A DNA stretch of 64,000 nt from JABWBD01 sp040768665 (GCA_040768665.1 JAXGMN010000033.1:62001-126000), one strand, 5' to 3'; shown: positions 25,801-34,105, counted from the stretch's first letter. Made by a program: numbers and translations. The notes: generated from the sequence alone by a model not told the origin.

Positions 25801-25900
25801 CGAAGTCATCTCGGAGTTCACCGGCCGCCAGGCGGCCTTCGAAGCCGCCCTGCGAGCGACGGCCCAGATTTCGCAAATGACGTTGCTCAATTATCTGTGA
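22877..25900 (+). CDS. flgL: Hook-associated protein 3 FlgL, very large variant
   Basis: A 1007-aa protein, about three times the usual FlgL length. The N-terminal ~180 residues (QVQYDQRELYRAQMKLSTGH, then DVAMSRISSIVAEARGVALG) and the last ~120 (ETNNIQEATRAIELLDESVL, LSLNYDIDMVEVISEFTGRQ) are the conserved coiled-coil D0/D1 parts. The ~700-residue insert holds several flagellin hook IN-like repeats, e.g. TVEDLLNAVNGKRAGLMAEI and QTIQDVLDAINGHAE, each followed by a hydrophobic GIN/GIE strand. The insert would project as surface domains at the hook-filament junction. It ends the flagellar part of the operon. Confidence 0.9.
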   Translation: MSIIGIPTTRVSDLFVRDRILRQVQYDQRELYRAQMKLSTGHRFQLPSEAPVAAMQILSLQRLIERKDQVKTNLDTNQTFLTATDVAMSRISSIVAEARGVALGVLGTTASDTQRQAAVQQIQEVTKQVFDAGNQKFRGRYLFAGTSTMVRPFQFADENYIEYVGNERRLSSYADVDLLFDSNLTGSEVFGAVSAEVRGADLHPALSRNTRLADLRGGEGISEGTLEISGGGDPIFVEIAGLETIGDVAAKIRTEGAELPDGKWLTADVTPEGLVVELHAPDGVSPGHLLIREVGGGVTAYELGILRKEDAGPKVEGDPLRPKLRNTTMLRDTLGTRAMAFLHMVGTDNDLVIEADRNGSSINGMNVNGIQVEIVNDPAVYAGHEVVELSGGKLTIRIEEGATNAQHVIAAFEKYYDAETMPFRATLDSVEGKEGLGVVAATDPADPIFTAWGSGENLDQQHGLIIKNGHQDVTVPLTTAQTVEDLLNAVNGKRAGLMAEINEAGTGINIRSRYSGADFSIGENGGQTASQLGLRTFTAATRLEDLNFGRGVVDYEGIGTKATAIFDLPGEQNNLIFRARTSGAQWNSTTIRLEEAPPGGSLSMTYNPDPIHREIVFQIEPDTTANDVLALFRSTPGARDDFEIELDPLDGLPNAGTGIVTPATSVTAGGDCENSDFSITRRDGVVLEINVNGAQTIQDVLDAINGHAENTPVDSSDPNSPPALWAQLASHGNGIELVDNSIGGGTLTVRRATLSTAAIGLGLVPEGSETNSQTIAGTAAASPPILLAPGGTMVVQADYPGAYANQVRVVFEDAGLDPPSFTYTSDLSGITLTFAIQPDTEAHQLSTLLENDPVAGARYSIHIEGNDGSGTIADTTTQVLTGGTGETLSGSDVNPMETEGLFTALSRLQQALETNNIQEATRAIELLDESVLNLNFSRAEVGARQQGLDILKNRLDAEEIDLKEVLSLNYDIDMVEVISEFTGRQAAFEAALRATAQISQMTLLNYL

Positions 25901-25909
25901 GCGTAGTAG

Positions 25910-27409
25910 ATGCTTCGGAATTCGTCTCCTATCCTGCTTTTCATCCTGCCCGTGCTCCTTTGCGTTTGCTCGACGGCCGGAGCGGATCGCCCCAATATCC
26001 TTCTCGTTCTCGTTGACGATCTGAAGCCCGTGCTGGGTTGCTATGGGGATCCGGTGGCGAAAACGCCGCACATCGATCAGCTCGCCGCCCGCGGGATGCG
26101 TTTCGACCTCGCCTACTGCAATCAGGCTGTCTGCGCGCCCTCACGGTTCACGCTCATGCTCGGTTCGCGGTCCACGTCAACCGGGCTGTACGGACTCGGC
26201 AGCCAACTGCGCCGGAAGCTGCCCGACGCCGTCACCCTGCCCCAGTTCTTCGCGCGGTACGGTTACCGCACGCAATCGCTCGGCAAAGTCTTTCATATCG
26301 GCCACGGCAACGAGGGCGACCCGCAGTCGTTCCTTGTTCCCCTGTTCCAAGACAAAGTCATCGAGTACCTGACCCCCGAGAGCACCGACGGAGGCCGGCT
26401 CACGCGCGAAGAGGCATTGTTCACAAATCAGCAACTCGGGGCGACCGGCTCGCTGCCGCGGGGCGCCGCATTCGAATCGCCGGCGGCGGACGATACCGAC
26501 TATGCCGATGGCCGCGTGGCGGCCGAGACCATCCGCCGCCTCAAGGCCGCCAAGACCCGCCGCGAGAGGCAGGGCACTCCGTTCTTCATCGCCGTGGGGT
26601 TCGTGCGTCCGCATTTGCCTTTCTGCGTGCCGAAAAGGTACTGGGACCTCTATGATCCTGCCGAGCTCCCCATGCCGCAGTACGAAAAGGCTCCGGCGGG
26701 CTCGCCCCGCGTCGCCTACAAACGCGGCGGAGAGATCGCCGCTTACCAACCCGTCCCGGAGGATGCCGGCGCCAAGTATTCGGCCGAGCTCAAGCGCCGC
26801 CTGATCCACGGCTATTACGCGAGCACAAGCTTTGCCGACGCCCAGATCGGCAAGGTGGTCGCCGAACTCGACCGGCTCGGGCTCGCCGACGAGACCGTCG
26901 TCGTTCTTTGGGGCGACCACGGCTTTCACCTGGGCGACCTCGGCATCTGGACGAAGCACACCAATTACGAGCAGGCAAATCGAATTCCCTTGCTCATGGT
27001 GGTTCCCGGCATCGCCCGTCCCGGCAGTTCAACTCGGCAACTTGTCGAAAGCGTTGATATTTACCCGACCCTGGCTGAACTTGCCGGCCTGCCTGCCCCG
27101 CAAGGGCCGCAGTTTATGGACGGCGTGAGCCTTGTGCCTGTCCTCAAGGATCCGGCGGCGCGGGTCCGCGATCACGCATACCATGCTTTCCCGCGTGGCA
27201 GAGTCCTCGGGCGAGCGATTCGAACGGAGCGTTACCGGCTGGTCGAGTGGAAACGGCCGGCAGCGCCCGCCGATACCGGGGAGTTCGAGCTCTACGACTA
27301 CCGGACGGATCCGCTGGAAACGACGAATCTCGCCCACGACCGCCCCGACGTCGTCGAGCAACTCCGCGCCATCCTCGCCCGCCATCCCCACCCGGTTCCC
27401 CTGGACTGA
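25910..27409 (+). CDS. Secreted sulfatase
   Basis: A 499-aa sulfatase with a signal peptide (LLFILPVLLCVCSTAGA). Asp36-Asp37 in VLVDDLKPVLGCYGD bind calcium, and the C-x-P-S-R motif CAPSR (Cys75-Arg79) carries the cysteine that a maturase converts to formylglycine. VVVLWGDHGFHLGDLGIW is the second metal-site motif. Overall it resembles iduronate-2-sulfatase, so a sulfated polysaccharide is the likely substrate class. It begins 9 bp after flgL, so it may be read through from the flagellar operon. Confidence 0.92.
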   Translation: MLRNSSPILLFILPVLLCVCSTAGADRPNILLVLVDDLKPVLGCYGDPVAKTPHIDQLAARGMRFDLAYCNQAVCAPSRFTLMLGSRSTSTGLYGLGSQLRRKLPDAVTLPQFFARYGYRTQSLGKVFHIGHGNEGDPQSFLVPLFQDKVIEYLTPESTDGGRLTREEALFTNQQLGATGSLPRGAAFESPAADDTDYADGRVAAETIRRLKAAKTRRERQGTPFFIAVGFVRPHLPFCVPKRYWDLYDPAELPMPQYEKAPAGSPRVAYKRGGEIAAYQPVPEDAGAKYSAELKRRLIHGYYASTSFADAQIGKVVAELDRLGLADETVVVLWGDHGFHLGDLGIWTKHTNYEQANRIPLLMVVPGIARPGSSTRQLVESVDIYPTLAELAGLPAPQGPQFMDGVSLVPVLKDPAARVRDHAYHAFPRGRVLGRAIRTERYRLVEWKRPAAPADTGEFELYDYRTDPLETTNLAHDRPDVVEQLRAILARHPHPVPLD

Positions 27410-27434
27410 AATCGCCCCCGAAGGCAGACTTGGA

Positions 27435-27531
27435 GGCCCTAACAAAACGGGGACAGGCACCTCGCAAAAACGCCTATTCTCCGTGTTTTACGAGTGCTTG
27501 GCTCGGAGCCAGTCCCCGTTTTGCTAGGGCC
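27435..27531. repeat. 97-bp palindromic element, copy 2
   Basis: Ends GGCCCTAACAAAACGGGGAC (27435-27454) and GTCCCCGTTTTGCTAGGGCC (27512-27531) are 20-bp inverted repeats with one mismatch. The interior carries CAGGCACCTCG and CTCGGAGCCAG. The element has no coding capacity and resembles a MITE or REP-type sequence; copy 1 lies at 10022-10113. Confidence 0.7.
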
Positions 27532-27534
27532 TTT

Positions 27535-27632
27535 TGATTGCCAGATGCCTGTTCCCGGTTTGGTCGGGCCGCAGATTCCCTGGCGTCCGCTGAAAAAACC
27601 GTCGCGGCGAGGTGCCTGTGCCCGTTTCTGAA
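27535..27632. repeat. Degenerate copy of the palindromic element
   Basis: GCCAGATGCCTGTTCCCGG (about 27541) and GCGAGGTGCCTGTGCCCG (about 27604) are related to the ends of the element at 27435, but the inverted repeats have decayed. Together the two elements fill the ~300-bp gap between the sulfatase and aldolase genes. Confidence 0.45.
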
Positions 27633-27708
27633 CCGACGGCTCTTGCATCGAACTCCAGCGGCGGGAGAATGACGGGACGGTCATCCACGAACCAAAGGAC
27701 CTGTTCCC

Positions 27709-28506
27709 ATGCGCACCAATAACGTCAAGCAAAGACTCCGGGAAGGCAAACCCACGTTCGGCACGTGGCTTTCCCTCGGCGAAATCCAGACAACCCGCGT
27801 GCTCGCGAGAAGTGGCTTCGAATGGCTCACGCTCGACCTCGAGCACGCACCGGTCGACTGGTCCCAAGCGGCCATGATTTTCGCCTTGGTCGCCGACGCC
27901 GGCTGCGTTCCGCTGGTCCGCGTGCCGGTCGGCGACCTCTACTGCATCAAGCGCGTCCTTGACGCCGGCGCCTGGGGCATCGTCGTCCCCATGGTCGAAA
28001 CGGTCGAGCAGGCCAAAACCGCGATCGCCGCGGCAAAATACCCGCCGCTGGGCTTCCGGAGCGTCGGCGGCGGGATGCACGTGCTCAATTTCGACACCTC
28101 GGCCGAGGAGTACTACGAGCGGGCGAACGACGAGATCCTCGTCGTTCTGCAGACCGAAAGCCCCCGAGGGATCGACAACGCCGAGGCCATCTACAGCCTC
28201 CCCGGCTGTGACGCCATCTTTGTCGGCCCGGCCGATCTCCGCCGCACCATGCGTACATCCGATGGACGCAAACCGACCGACGAAGAGCATGAGGCCATGA
28301 TCCAGCGCGTCATCCAAATCGGCAAGAAAACCCGTACCCCCACCGGCATTCACGCGATGGATCCGCAGTCCGCCCTCCACCGCGCCGCCCAAGGCATGCA
28401 ATTCATCGCCGTCGGCAGCGACCTCCGGATGATGAACCTCAAGGCCCAAGAGTTCGCCCGCGCCCTCTGGCCGCAGCAGGAGAAAAAGGACATTGCCAGG
28501 TACTGA
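27709..28506 (+). CDS. HpcH/HpaI-family aldolase
   Basis: A 265-aa protein of the class II pyruvate-dependent aldolase family. FGTWLSLGEIQTTRVLARSG, DLEHAPVDWSQAAM, PLVRVPVGD, GAWGIVVPMVETVEQAK, QTESPRGIDNAEAIYSLPG and AIFVGPADLRRTM match the active-site and metal-binding segments (Glu in QTES, Asp in GPADL). It probably cleaves 2-keto-3-deoxy sugar acids or hydroxyheptenedioate to pyruvate and an aldehyde. Standard length. Confidence 0.88.
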   Translation: MRTNNVKQRLREGKPTFGTWLSLGEIQTTRVLARSGFEWLTLDLEHAPVDWSQAAMIFALVADAGCVPLVRVPVGDLYCIKRVLDAGAWGIVVPMVETVEQAKTAIAAAKYPPLGFRSVGGGMHVLNFDTSAEEYYERANDEILVVLQTESPRGIDNAEAIYSLPGCDAIFVGPADLRRTMRTSDGRKPTDEEHEAMIQRVIQIGKKTRTPTGIHAMDPQSALHRAAQGMQFIAVGSDLRMMNLKAQEFARALWPQQEKKDIARY

Positions 28507-28758
28507 GGGCAATGGAATGTTGGAGGATTGGAGCTTCTTTTCCGCACGTTGCGTTCGCATTTTCTCCGAGTTTCGTCAGGGTCGCAAGCCAGGCATCATA
28601 GCCGGCGGCCGGGACTCCCAAGAGATGAGGAGATTGCGATGGAGGGGTGAAAGCTGGGACGCCGACGTGGTCGCGTGTCCCGCGAGATCTTCGAGGACAT
28701 GACCCACCGCATTGCTGACCAAAACCGACGCCTCTTTTTTGGTGGGATGCCGCGTGTT

Positions 28759-31458
28759 CTAGCGGAGGGTGATCTCATCGACGAACATCCATGCCGGCCG
28801 CCCTCGTGCGGGATGCCAGGGAGGGATCGTGCCCAACGTGATGGCGCGCAGCTTCACGAAGCGGGCCGTCGCGTCCTTCACCTCGGCCGCGAGCACTTTG
28901 ACGATTGGTCCCTTCTGTTCGACCGGCACGTTGTGTTCACACGCCGCCACGCTGCGGAACTGCTTCCCATCGTCGGAGACCGACACCTCGAGGCGGCGCG
29001 GCAGGAAAACGCCGATTGGCACCGACTGGAAGAAGTTTCCCGCGACCGCACGGATCGGCGTCGGCCGGCCCAGGTCGATGGTCGCCTCCAGGTCGATTCC
29101 CCGAAAGCCCATCCACGCGCCGGCTCTCGTTTCCTGCTCGTCGTGCATCACGCCGTCGACCAACGAAGCTGGTCCGCCGCCGGGATAACGCGCGTCCGCA
29201 CCGGCGGCCAGAACAGTCGGTTTTCCGATCGCCAGATGCGGTACCCGCTCCCGCATCGCAGCTTCGGCGATGGCCACCGCTTCATCGATCTGCATCCGCT
29301 TCCGATACTCCTCGAAATGGGCGGCGATTTTGCTTTTGGCGGTCAGTTCCCAGAGTGTCGTCTTCCGCTCCCCCAACGCAAGCCCTGCCAGGATGTACGA
29401 CTGGGCCCAGCCGGTCTCGGTGCACCAGGCGCCCCAACCAGCATCGCCGTTGACTGCCCAATAGTCCCAGCGGCCGAAATCAAAAGCGCGAAACCATGTG
29501 CCATCGAACTCCGGGTGCGTCTGCGAACGAACCTGGATGCGGACGAGGAATTCGGCCGCCTTGTCGGCCACTCGCGCCAGCTTTTCATCGCCGGTGGCGC
29601 CGGCTGCCTCCCGAAGTCCGAACAACACGTTGGGCATCACGTAGAGCATGTCGGCCACCGGGTCTTCATTGTCCTGGACAAGCGCCATCTCCCGGCTGCC
29701 GTATTCTTCGTTCGATTTAAGCCCCACGGCGATTTGCTCCTGGATCGCGCCGCAGGCATCTTGGTGGGCCAGCAAGTCGTCGGTAATCCGCTTCAGCCAC
29801 GCGCGGTGCTCCGGTGTATCGTCCACCCGGATCAGCCAGGCCAGGGCCAACAGCAGCCGTGCCCGCTCCATTTGGAGTTGCTTATTCGAAAGGAGCCAGC
29901 CCTCCGGATAGAGCTGCATCGTCAGGCGGAGGGCTGTTTCTGTGCGTTCCAATAGCGGAGAGTATTTCGTCTTGTCGTAGAGCCACAGGTAGCACGATGC
30001 GATCCAAGCCATGTGTTGCGGCCGGGCGTAGATGTAGTGGCGGCCGGAGAAGTGCCGCCACCCTTTTTCCACCAATGCCTTCTCGTTGTTAATGCAGCAG
30101 AACCCTTCCGGACTGGTAATGCGGAAATGGCCGAGGATGCACCGCAGCACAGCCTCGTCCCAGCGATCGGTGTCGAGCAGTGCTGCCACGCCGAGGGTTG
30201 CCACCAGTGCCTTGGCGTTGTCATTGGAGTAATACGCGCCGTGGCCCACCTCGTACGTGCACCACCAGGCCAACAAGCCGTAGAGCGCGCTTTGGGGATC
30301 ATTGCGAGGGCCCTGTTGAAGCGGCGAGTTGAAGTAAACGAAATCACTCAAGTTCGACGCGATCCGGCGATAATGGGCATCCCCGGTCCTCGCGGCCTCA
30401 AAGGCCAGCGGCAAGGCGGACTCGGCATTGCAGTCGGCTCGCAGAAGCCATCGTGTGGGTTGCGTGCCGTCGACGAGGATCGTCGACGTATGGCCTTCGA
30501 GGATTCCCAGCCGGCCGTCGCCGATGGGGCGATCGCAGCCCGGCCGCGCGCCGTAGTCTCCATCGTCGCCCTCCTTCCACACGGCATCCTTCCATAACTC
30601 GTGGACCAGCATCCGAGACTGCTCGTACCACGCAGTCCCCCGGCGAGTCGCCTCGCGCTGGGCGCCGACCGGCAGCGGCTCGTTGCGACCCAGCGTTGGA
30701 CGCACCGTTGGCGTCCAGCGCAGGGCCACCGGCGGATCATCCGGCCGAATCCAGCCAAAAACCATCCTCCAGATCGTCGGCCAGGCGTCGGTCGGGCCAT
30801 AGCGAGCCGTGACGAATTGGCTCAGTTTGGTCGTCGCCACGAGAATCCCGCCACTGGGATGCTCGAACAGCACCGGCCATGTTTCTTCGGGAAGGCCGAA
30901 CGGCGCCACGTCGAAACCAGCCACCCGCGCCAGCACCAAGTGTGGCTTCGCGCCTGCCGTCGGAAGAAATCGGCAGCCGTGAATCGCCAGGATCCGCATC
31001 TTGGGGAGTTCCAACCCGAATGCCTCGGATGCGACCACTGCCCGTTCCCAGCGAGTCTCCCGAGGCTTCTTGAACTCGACCTCCGGCACGAAGGAAGGAT
31101 ATTCGACATACAATCGTAGGCTTTTTTCGCGTGCCTCGTCGAAGACGGTCTGGGCAATCGGCGTGGTCGAGTCGGGATAGCGATCTCCTAAAATCAGCAC
31201 ACCCGTGCGCGCCGCCGCCGATGTGACCGCCTCGATGGGCTCGGCATATCGCGTGCAAGCGATGCCGCTGGAAGTTGCCACTTGATAGAGATCGTTGTCC
31301 TCGGCGCAAACGAAGGCCAGCTTCGCGCCAGGCTGCCCCGCTATCAGTGCGCTGCCCCAAGCGATCGCCCCGACAGCGGCCGCAAAAAGCGGAACAGAAG
31401 GCCATCCCCCTTGGGCACGATTCCTGGTCCGCGCGCCGCAGCTTGCTGTAGTGGTCAT
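28759..31458 (-). CDS. Large secreted protein: six-hairpin glycosidase-like fold with discoidin-like C-terminus
   Basis: An 899-aa protein with an N-terminal hydrophobic segment (VPLFAAAVGAIAWGSALIAG). Residues about 45-260 look like a Rossmann-like or ThuA/GATase-type domain (GVLILGDRYPDS, EHPSGGILVATT). Residues about 330-700 are helical hairpins with aromatic clusters (LLAWWCTYEVGHGAYYSN, GRHYIYARPQHMAWIASCY), as in alpha/alpha six-barrel glycosidases. The last ~150 residues (DLGRPTPIRAVAGNFFQSVP and LEVSVSDDGKQFRSVA) match an F5/8-type C carbohydrate-binding domain. The substrate and activity are not determinable. Confidence 0.65.
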   Translation of the reverse strand: MTTTASCGARTRNRAQGGWPSVPLFAAAVGAIAWGSALIAGQPGAKLAFVCAEDNDLYQVATSSGIACTRYAEPIEAVTSAAARTGVLILGDRYPDSTTPIAQTVFDEAREKSLRLYVEYPSFVPEVEFKKPRETRWERAVVASEAFGLELPKMRILAIHGCRFLPTAGAKPHLVLARVAGFDVAPFGLPEETWPVLFEHPSGGILVATTKLSQFVTARYGPTDAWPTIWRMVFGWIRPDDPPVALRWTPTVRPTLGRNEPLPVGAQREATRRGTAWYEQSRMLVHELWKDAVWKEGDDGDYGARPGCDRPIGDGRLGILEGHTSTILVDGTQPTRWLLRADCNAESALPLAFEAARTGDAHYRRIASNLSDFVYFNSPLQQGPRNDPQSALYGLLAWWCTYEVGHGAYYSNDNAKALVATLGVAALLDTDRWDEAVLRCILGHFRITSPEGFCCINNEKALVEKGWRHFSGRHYIYARPQHMAWIASCYLWLYDKTKYSPLLERTETALRLTMQLYPEGWLLSNKQLQMERARLLLALAWLIRVDDTPEHRAWLKRITDDLLAHQDACGAIQEQIAVGLKSNEEYGSREMALVQDNEDPVADMLYVMPNVLFGLREAAGATGDEKLARVADKAAEFLVRIQVRSQTHPEFDGTWFRAFDFGRWDYWAVNGDAGWGAWCTETGWAQSYILAGLALGERKTTLWELTAKSKIAAHFEEYRKRMQIDEAVAIAEAAMRERVPHLAIGKPTVLAAGADARYPGGGPASLVDGVMHDEQETRAGAWMGFRGIDLEATIDLGRPTPIRAVAGNFFQSVPIGVFLPRRLEVSVSDDGKQFRSVAACEHNVPVEQKGPIVKVLAAEVKDATARFVKLRAITLGTIPPWHPARGRPAWMFVDEITLR

Positions 31459-31622
31459 CTGTGTTCTCCCTCTTCTCTGGTTCGCAATGCGCCGACTGCT
31501 CGGGTGTTTCTGCCCATGGCGACGATTGAGAGTCTACAGCCACCGGCCTAGATGGCATCTGGTGTGAAGATGCGCCGAGAGCCGCGACAATGGCCCAAAT
31601 TCTGCCGCCACTTCCACCTCAA

Positions 31623-32251
31623 TCACGCGCACGCCACTCTGCTTGTACCGGAATGGCGTGGCGCCACCAGCACCACTTTCCCGAGATTCTCCCGGCGCTC
31701 GAGGATCGCATGGGCCTCTTCGGCTTGCGTCATCGGCAGCACCCTGTAAATGACCGGCTTGATGGCACCGGAAGAGAACGACGGCCAGAGAGTCCTCTCA
31801 AGACCGGCAAGGATCTCGGCCTTCATCTCGGGCGAACGGCTTCGCAGCGTGCTGCCGATGAGCTTGATGCCCCGCCTGAAAAACGTGTTCATATTGATTT
31901 CGGTCATCGCTCCGCCCAGCGTCGCGATAACGATCCATCGCCCCCCGACTGCCATCTTCTCAATGCACCGCCCGAGTCCGGTACCGCTGATACAATCCAG
32001 GGCAATATCAACCGGGTGTCCATCCATGGCTGCGCCGAGGTCGTCGACCGTCCGGTTGACGACGACATCTCCAGGCCCATCCACTCCGGCCAGCCCGGCG
32101 GCGGCGGATAGTCGCCCGCGCGTTGCAGCAGGTCCGCACGGTTCACCGCCGCTGCGTGGACGTCGATGAGAAGCTCACCGGACTTCGGAACCGGATCGGG
32201 CACTTCGGTCCAAACGAGCGATCGTTCTTCATCTACCAGGATTGCGTGCAC
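31623..32251 (-). pseudogene. Decayed NAD(P)H:quinone oxidoreductase
   Basis: The N-terminal ~60 codons (from the ATG at 32251: MHAILVDEERSLVWTEVPDP, then NRADLLQRAGDYPPPPGWPE and WMGLE) and the C-terminal ~145 codons in another frame (DVVVNRTVDDLGAAM, GGRWIVIATLGGA, RRGIKLIGSTLRSR, ENLGKVVL) are those of a PIG3/QOR-like quinone oxidoreductase. They meet near 32070 with a frame change, and the ~120 residues expected between (end of the catalytic domain and the start of the Rossmann fold) are missing. One internal deletion of roughly 0.36 kb explains this. Confidence 0.8.
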
Positions 32252-32290
32252 GCTTGACTCCGTCAGGTCAGCGGGTATCCTCAGGCCCCT

Positions 32291-32414
32291 AAATCAGGTT
32301 TCATACTCCTCCGTGGAATGATTGCGGGAGTGGCTTGGCGTTCCAGCCACCAATCGCGGCTTCCACCGGGCCAGCCCGGCGGCGGCCTATCCCATGAATT
32401 GTGAAACCTGATTT
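32291..32414. repeat. Small element with 13-bp terminal inverted repeats
   Basis: AAATCAGGTTTCA (32291-32303) and TGAAACCTGATTT (32402-32414) are perfect inverted repeats enclosing about 98 bp of non-coding GC-rich sequence. It lies between the decayed oxidoreductase and the next gene. No target duplication is obvious. Confidence 0.5.
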
Positions 32415-32461
32415 GGCAGGCATGTCCATGGTGTGCTCCCGGGAAGGCACAATTTCTCTTG

Positions 32462-33901
32462 CTACACCCGCTCGGGCACTGCAAAGGGGCCGCGGTAAGG
32501 CCGGCTGAGCAACTCGTTCGCATCCGGGGCTCCAACGAACTTCTCGGCCTCGGCGTCGAACGATAGTGTGCGCCCAAAACGATAGGTAGAGTTGTCCAAC
32601 TCCAGCCGGCCGGTGTCGGCGAGGTGGCGTTTCATGTCCTCGAACGATTCGCGAAACGTCCGGTCGCCGTCCAGTGCCGTTGCGAGCCCGTCGAAGGGTA
32701 TGTCTTCGCCAAGGCGGTAGGAGATGTTGCCCAAGTGGGTCAGCAGCACGGACCGATGCCCTTCGAGGACTTCGGCATGAAGGTCTTCCCGTTTCCGGCT
32801 GCGGACGCAATCGATGAAGTTCTGCATATGGCGTGGCCCCTGCTCGGGAGCGCCGGGAGGCGGAAAATTCTCGATCGGCACGCCCTCACTCTTGTTTTTG
32901 GCAAAGAACTTGCCGTCCCGGACCGCGCCTTCATCGGTGTAAAACTCGTTGGTGATCTTCCATTGATCGCTGCCGATCAGGCCGCGAATCTCCAGCATTA
33001 GCTTGACCTCGCCGAAATCGATCATAGTCAACTGGGTGTTGGGAGTCTGCCCCTGGTCCTGGTAGCCGAAACGACCGCCGAGGCTGACGACGCTCTTCGG
33101 GACCGCGCCGTCGGACATGGCCCAGCGGCAGACGTCCAACTGGTGCGACCCCATGTTCCCGATCTCGCCGTCGCCGAAGTCCCATCGCCAGTGCCAGTTG
33201 TAATGCACGAGATTCGTGCGGAACGGCTGCACCGGCGCCGGCCCAAGCCAGAGATCGAAGTCCAATTCGGAGGGCGGTTCTTGGGGGTCCTTGATGCCGA
33301 TGCTGTCCCTGGTCCGGCTGGCATAACCGTAGGAGACGAGCAGCTTGCCGTACTTTCCGTTGCGAACGTCGTTGACCAACTGGATCCATTGCGGATCGGA
33401 GCGGCGCTGGGTGCCGTTCTGGACGATGCGGTCGTACTTTCTCGCCGCCTCGATGAGCCTGCGGCCTTCAAGGATGTTGTGGCTGCAGGGCTTCTCGACA
33501 TACACGTCTTTGCCCGCCTGGCAGGCCCAAATGGCCATCAGCGCATGCCAATGGTTGGGAGTGACGATGGAAATGGCGTCGAGATTTCCGTCGTCCAGGG
33601 CCCGACGAACGTCCTGGACGCAGGTGGGCGTGTAGCCCGCCCACTTCTTCACGAGGTTGCTTCGGGATTCGAACAGACGGCTGTCGGGATCGACGAGGTA
33701 GGCGATCTCGACGTCCTTCATCCGGCCGAATCCCGTCAGGTGGGTTTGTCCTCGCCCGTTGATTCCTGCCACGGCGATCCGGACACGGTCGTTGGCGCCC
33801 AGCACGCGGCCGGAGGCTTTCGTGCCGGAGAGGACGAACGTGCCAAGTGCACTTCCGGCGACGGTGCGCTTCAGGAATTCGCGACGATGATGCGGAAACA
33901 T
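32462..33901 (-). CDS. Gfo/Idh/MocA-family oxidoreductase, Tat-type leader
   Basis: A 479-aa protein with a twin-arginine leader (HHRREFLKRTVAGSALG). The Rossmann motif AVAGINGRGQTHLTGFGR (about 44-60) and EKP at 136-138 (VYVEKPCSHN) define the family; NGTQRRSDPQW and GNMGSHQLDVCRWAM are typical of planctomycete members. A secreted NAD(P)-binding enzyme implies a co-exported cofactor. Related to the neighbour at 34106-35476, same strand, but separated by a 200-bp repeat-containing gap. Confidence 0.85.
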   Translation of the reverse strand: MFPHHRREFLKRTVAGSALGTFVLSGTKASGRVLGANDRVRIAVAGINGRGQTHLTGFGRMKDVEIAYLVDPDSRLFESRSNLVKKWAGYTPTCVQDVRRALDDGNLDAISIVTPNHWHALMAIWACQAGKDVYVEKPCSHNILEGRRLIEAARKYDRIVQNGTQRRSDPQWIQLVNDVRNGKYGKLLVSYGYASRTRDSIGIKDPQEPPSELDFDLWLGPAPVQPFRTNLVHYNWHWRWDFGDGEIGNMGSHQLDVCRWAMSDGAVPKSVVSLGGRFGYQDQGQTPNTQLTMIDFGEVKLMLEIRGLIGSDQWKITNEFYTDEGAVRDGKFFAKNKSEGVPIENFPPPGAPEQGPRHMQNFIDCVRSRKREDLHAEVLEGHRSVLLTHLGNISYRLGEDIPFDGLATALDGDRTFRESFEDMKRHLADTGRLELDNSTYRFGRTLSFDAEAEKFVGAPDANELLSRPYRGPFAVPERV

Positions 33902-33994
33902 CCGTGGCCTCCTTGGGAGTCATGACGATTGATACGGACACGGAATGCCGTTCGTGGTTGAGTGGCGAGTATTCGAACGCTCCTAAGAAAGCCG

Positions 33995-34080
33995 AACAGA
34001 AGGTTTGAACAGGAGCGAACAGAGGCAACAGAGAGATCTTCCTCCGTTATCTCCGTTACCTCCTGTTCAGGACTTCTGTT
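33995..34080. repeat. Palindromic intergenic repeat
   Basis: AACAGAAGGTTTGAACAGGA (33995-34014) and TCCTGTTCAGGACTTCTGTT (34061-34080) form 20-bp arms with four mismatches around an ~46-bp loop containing GAGAGATCTTCCTC. This looks like a dispersed REP-type repeat. Confidence 0.55.
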
Positions 34081-34105
34081 TTTTCGCGAAGTTTTATTAC
34101 GGCCT

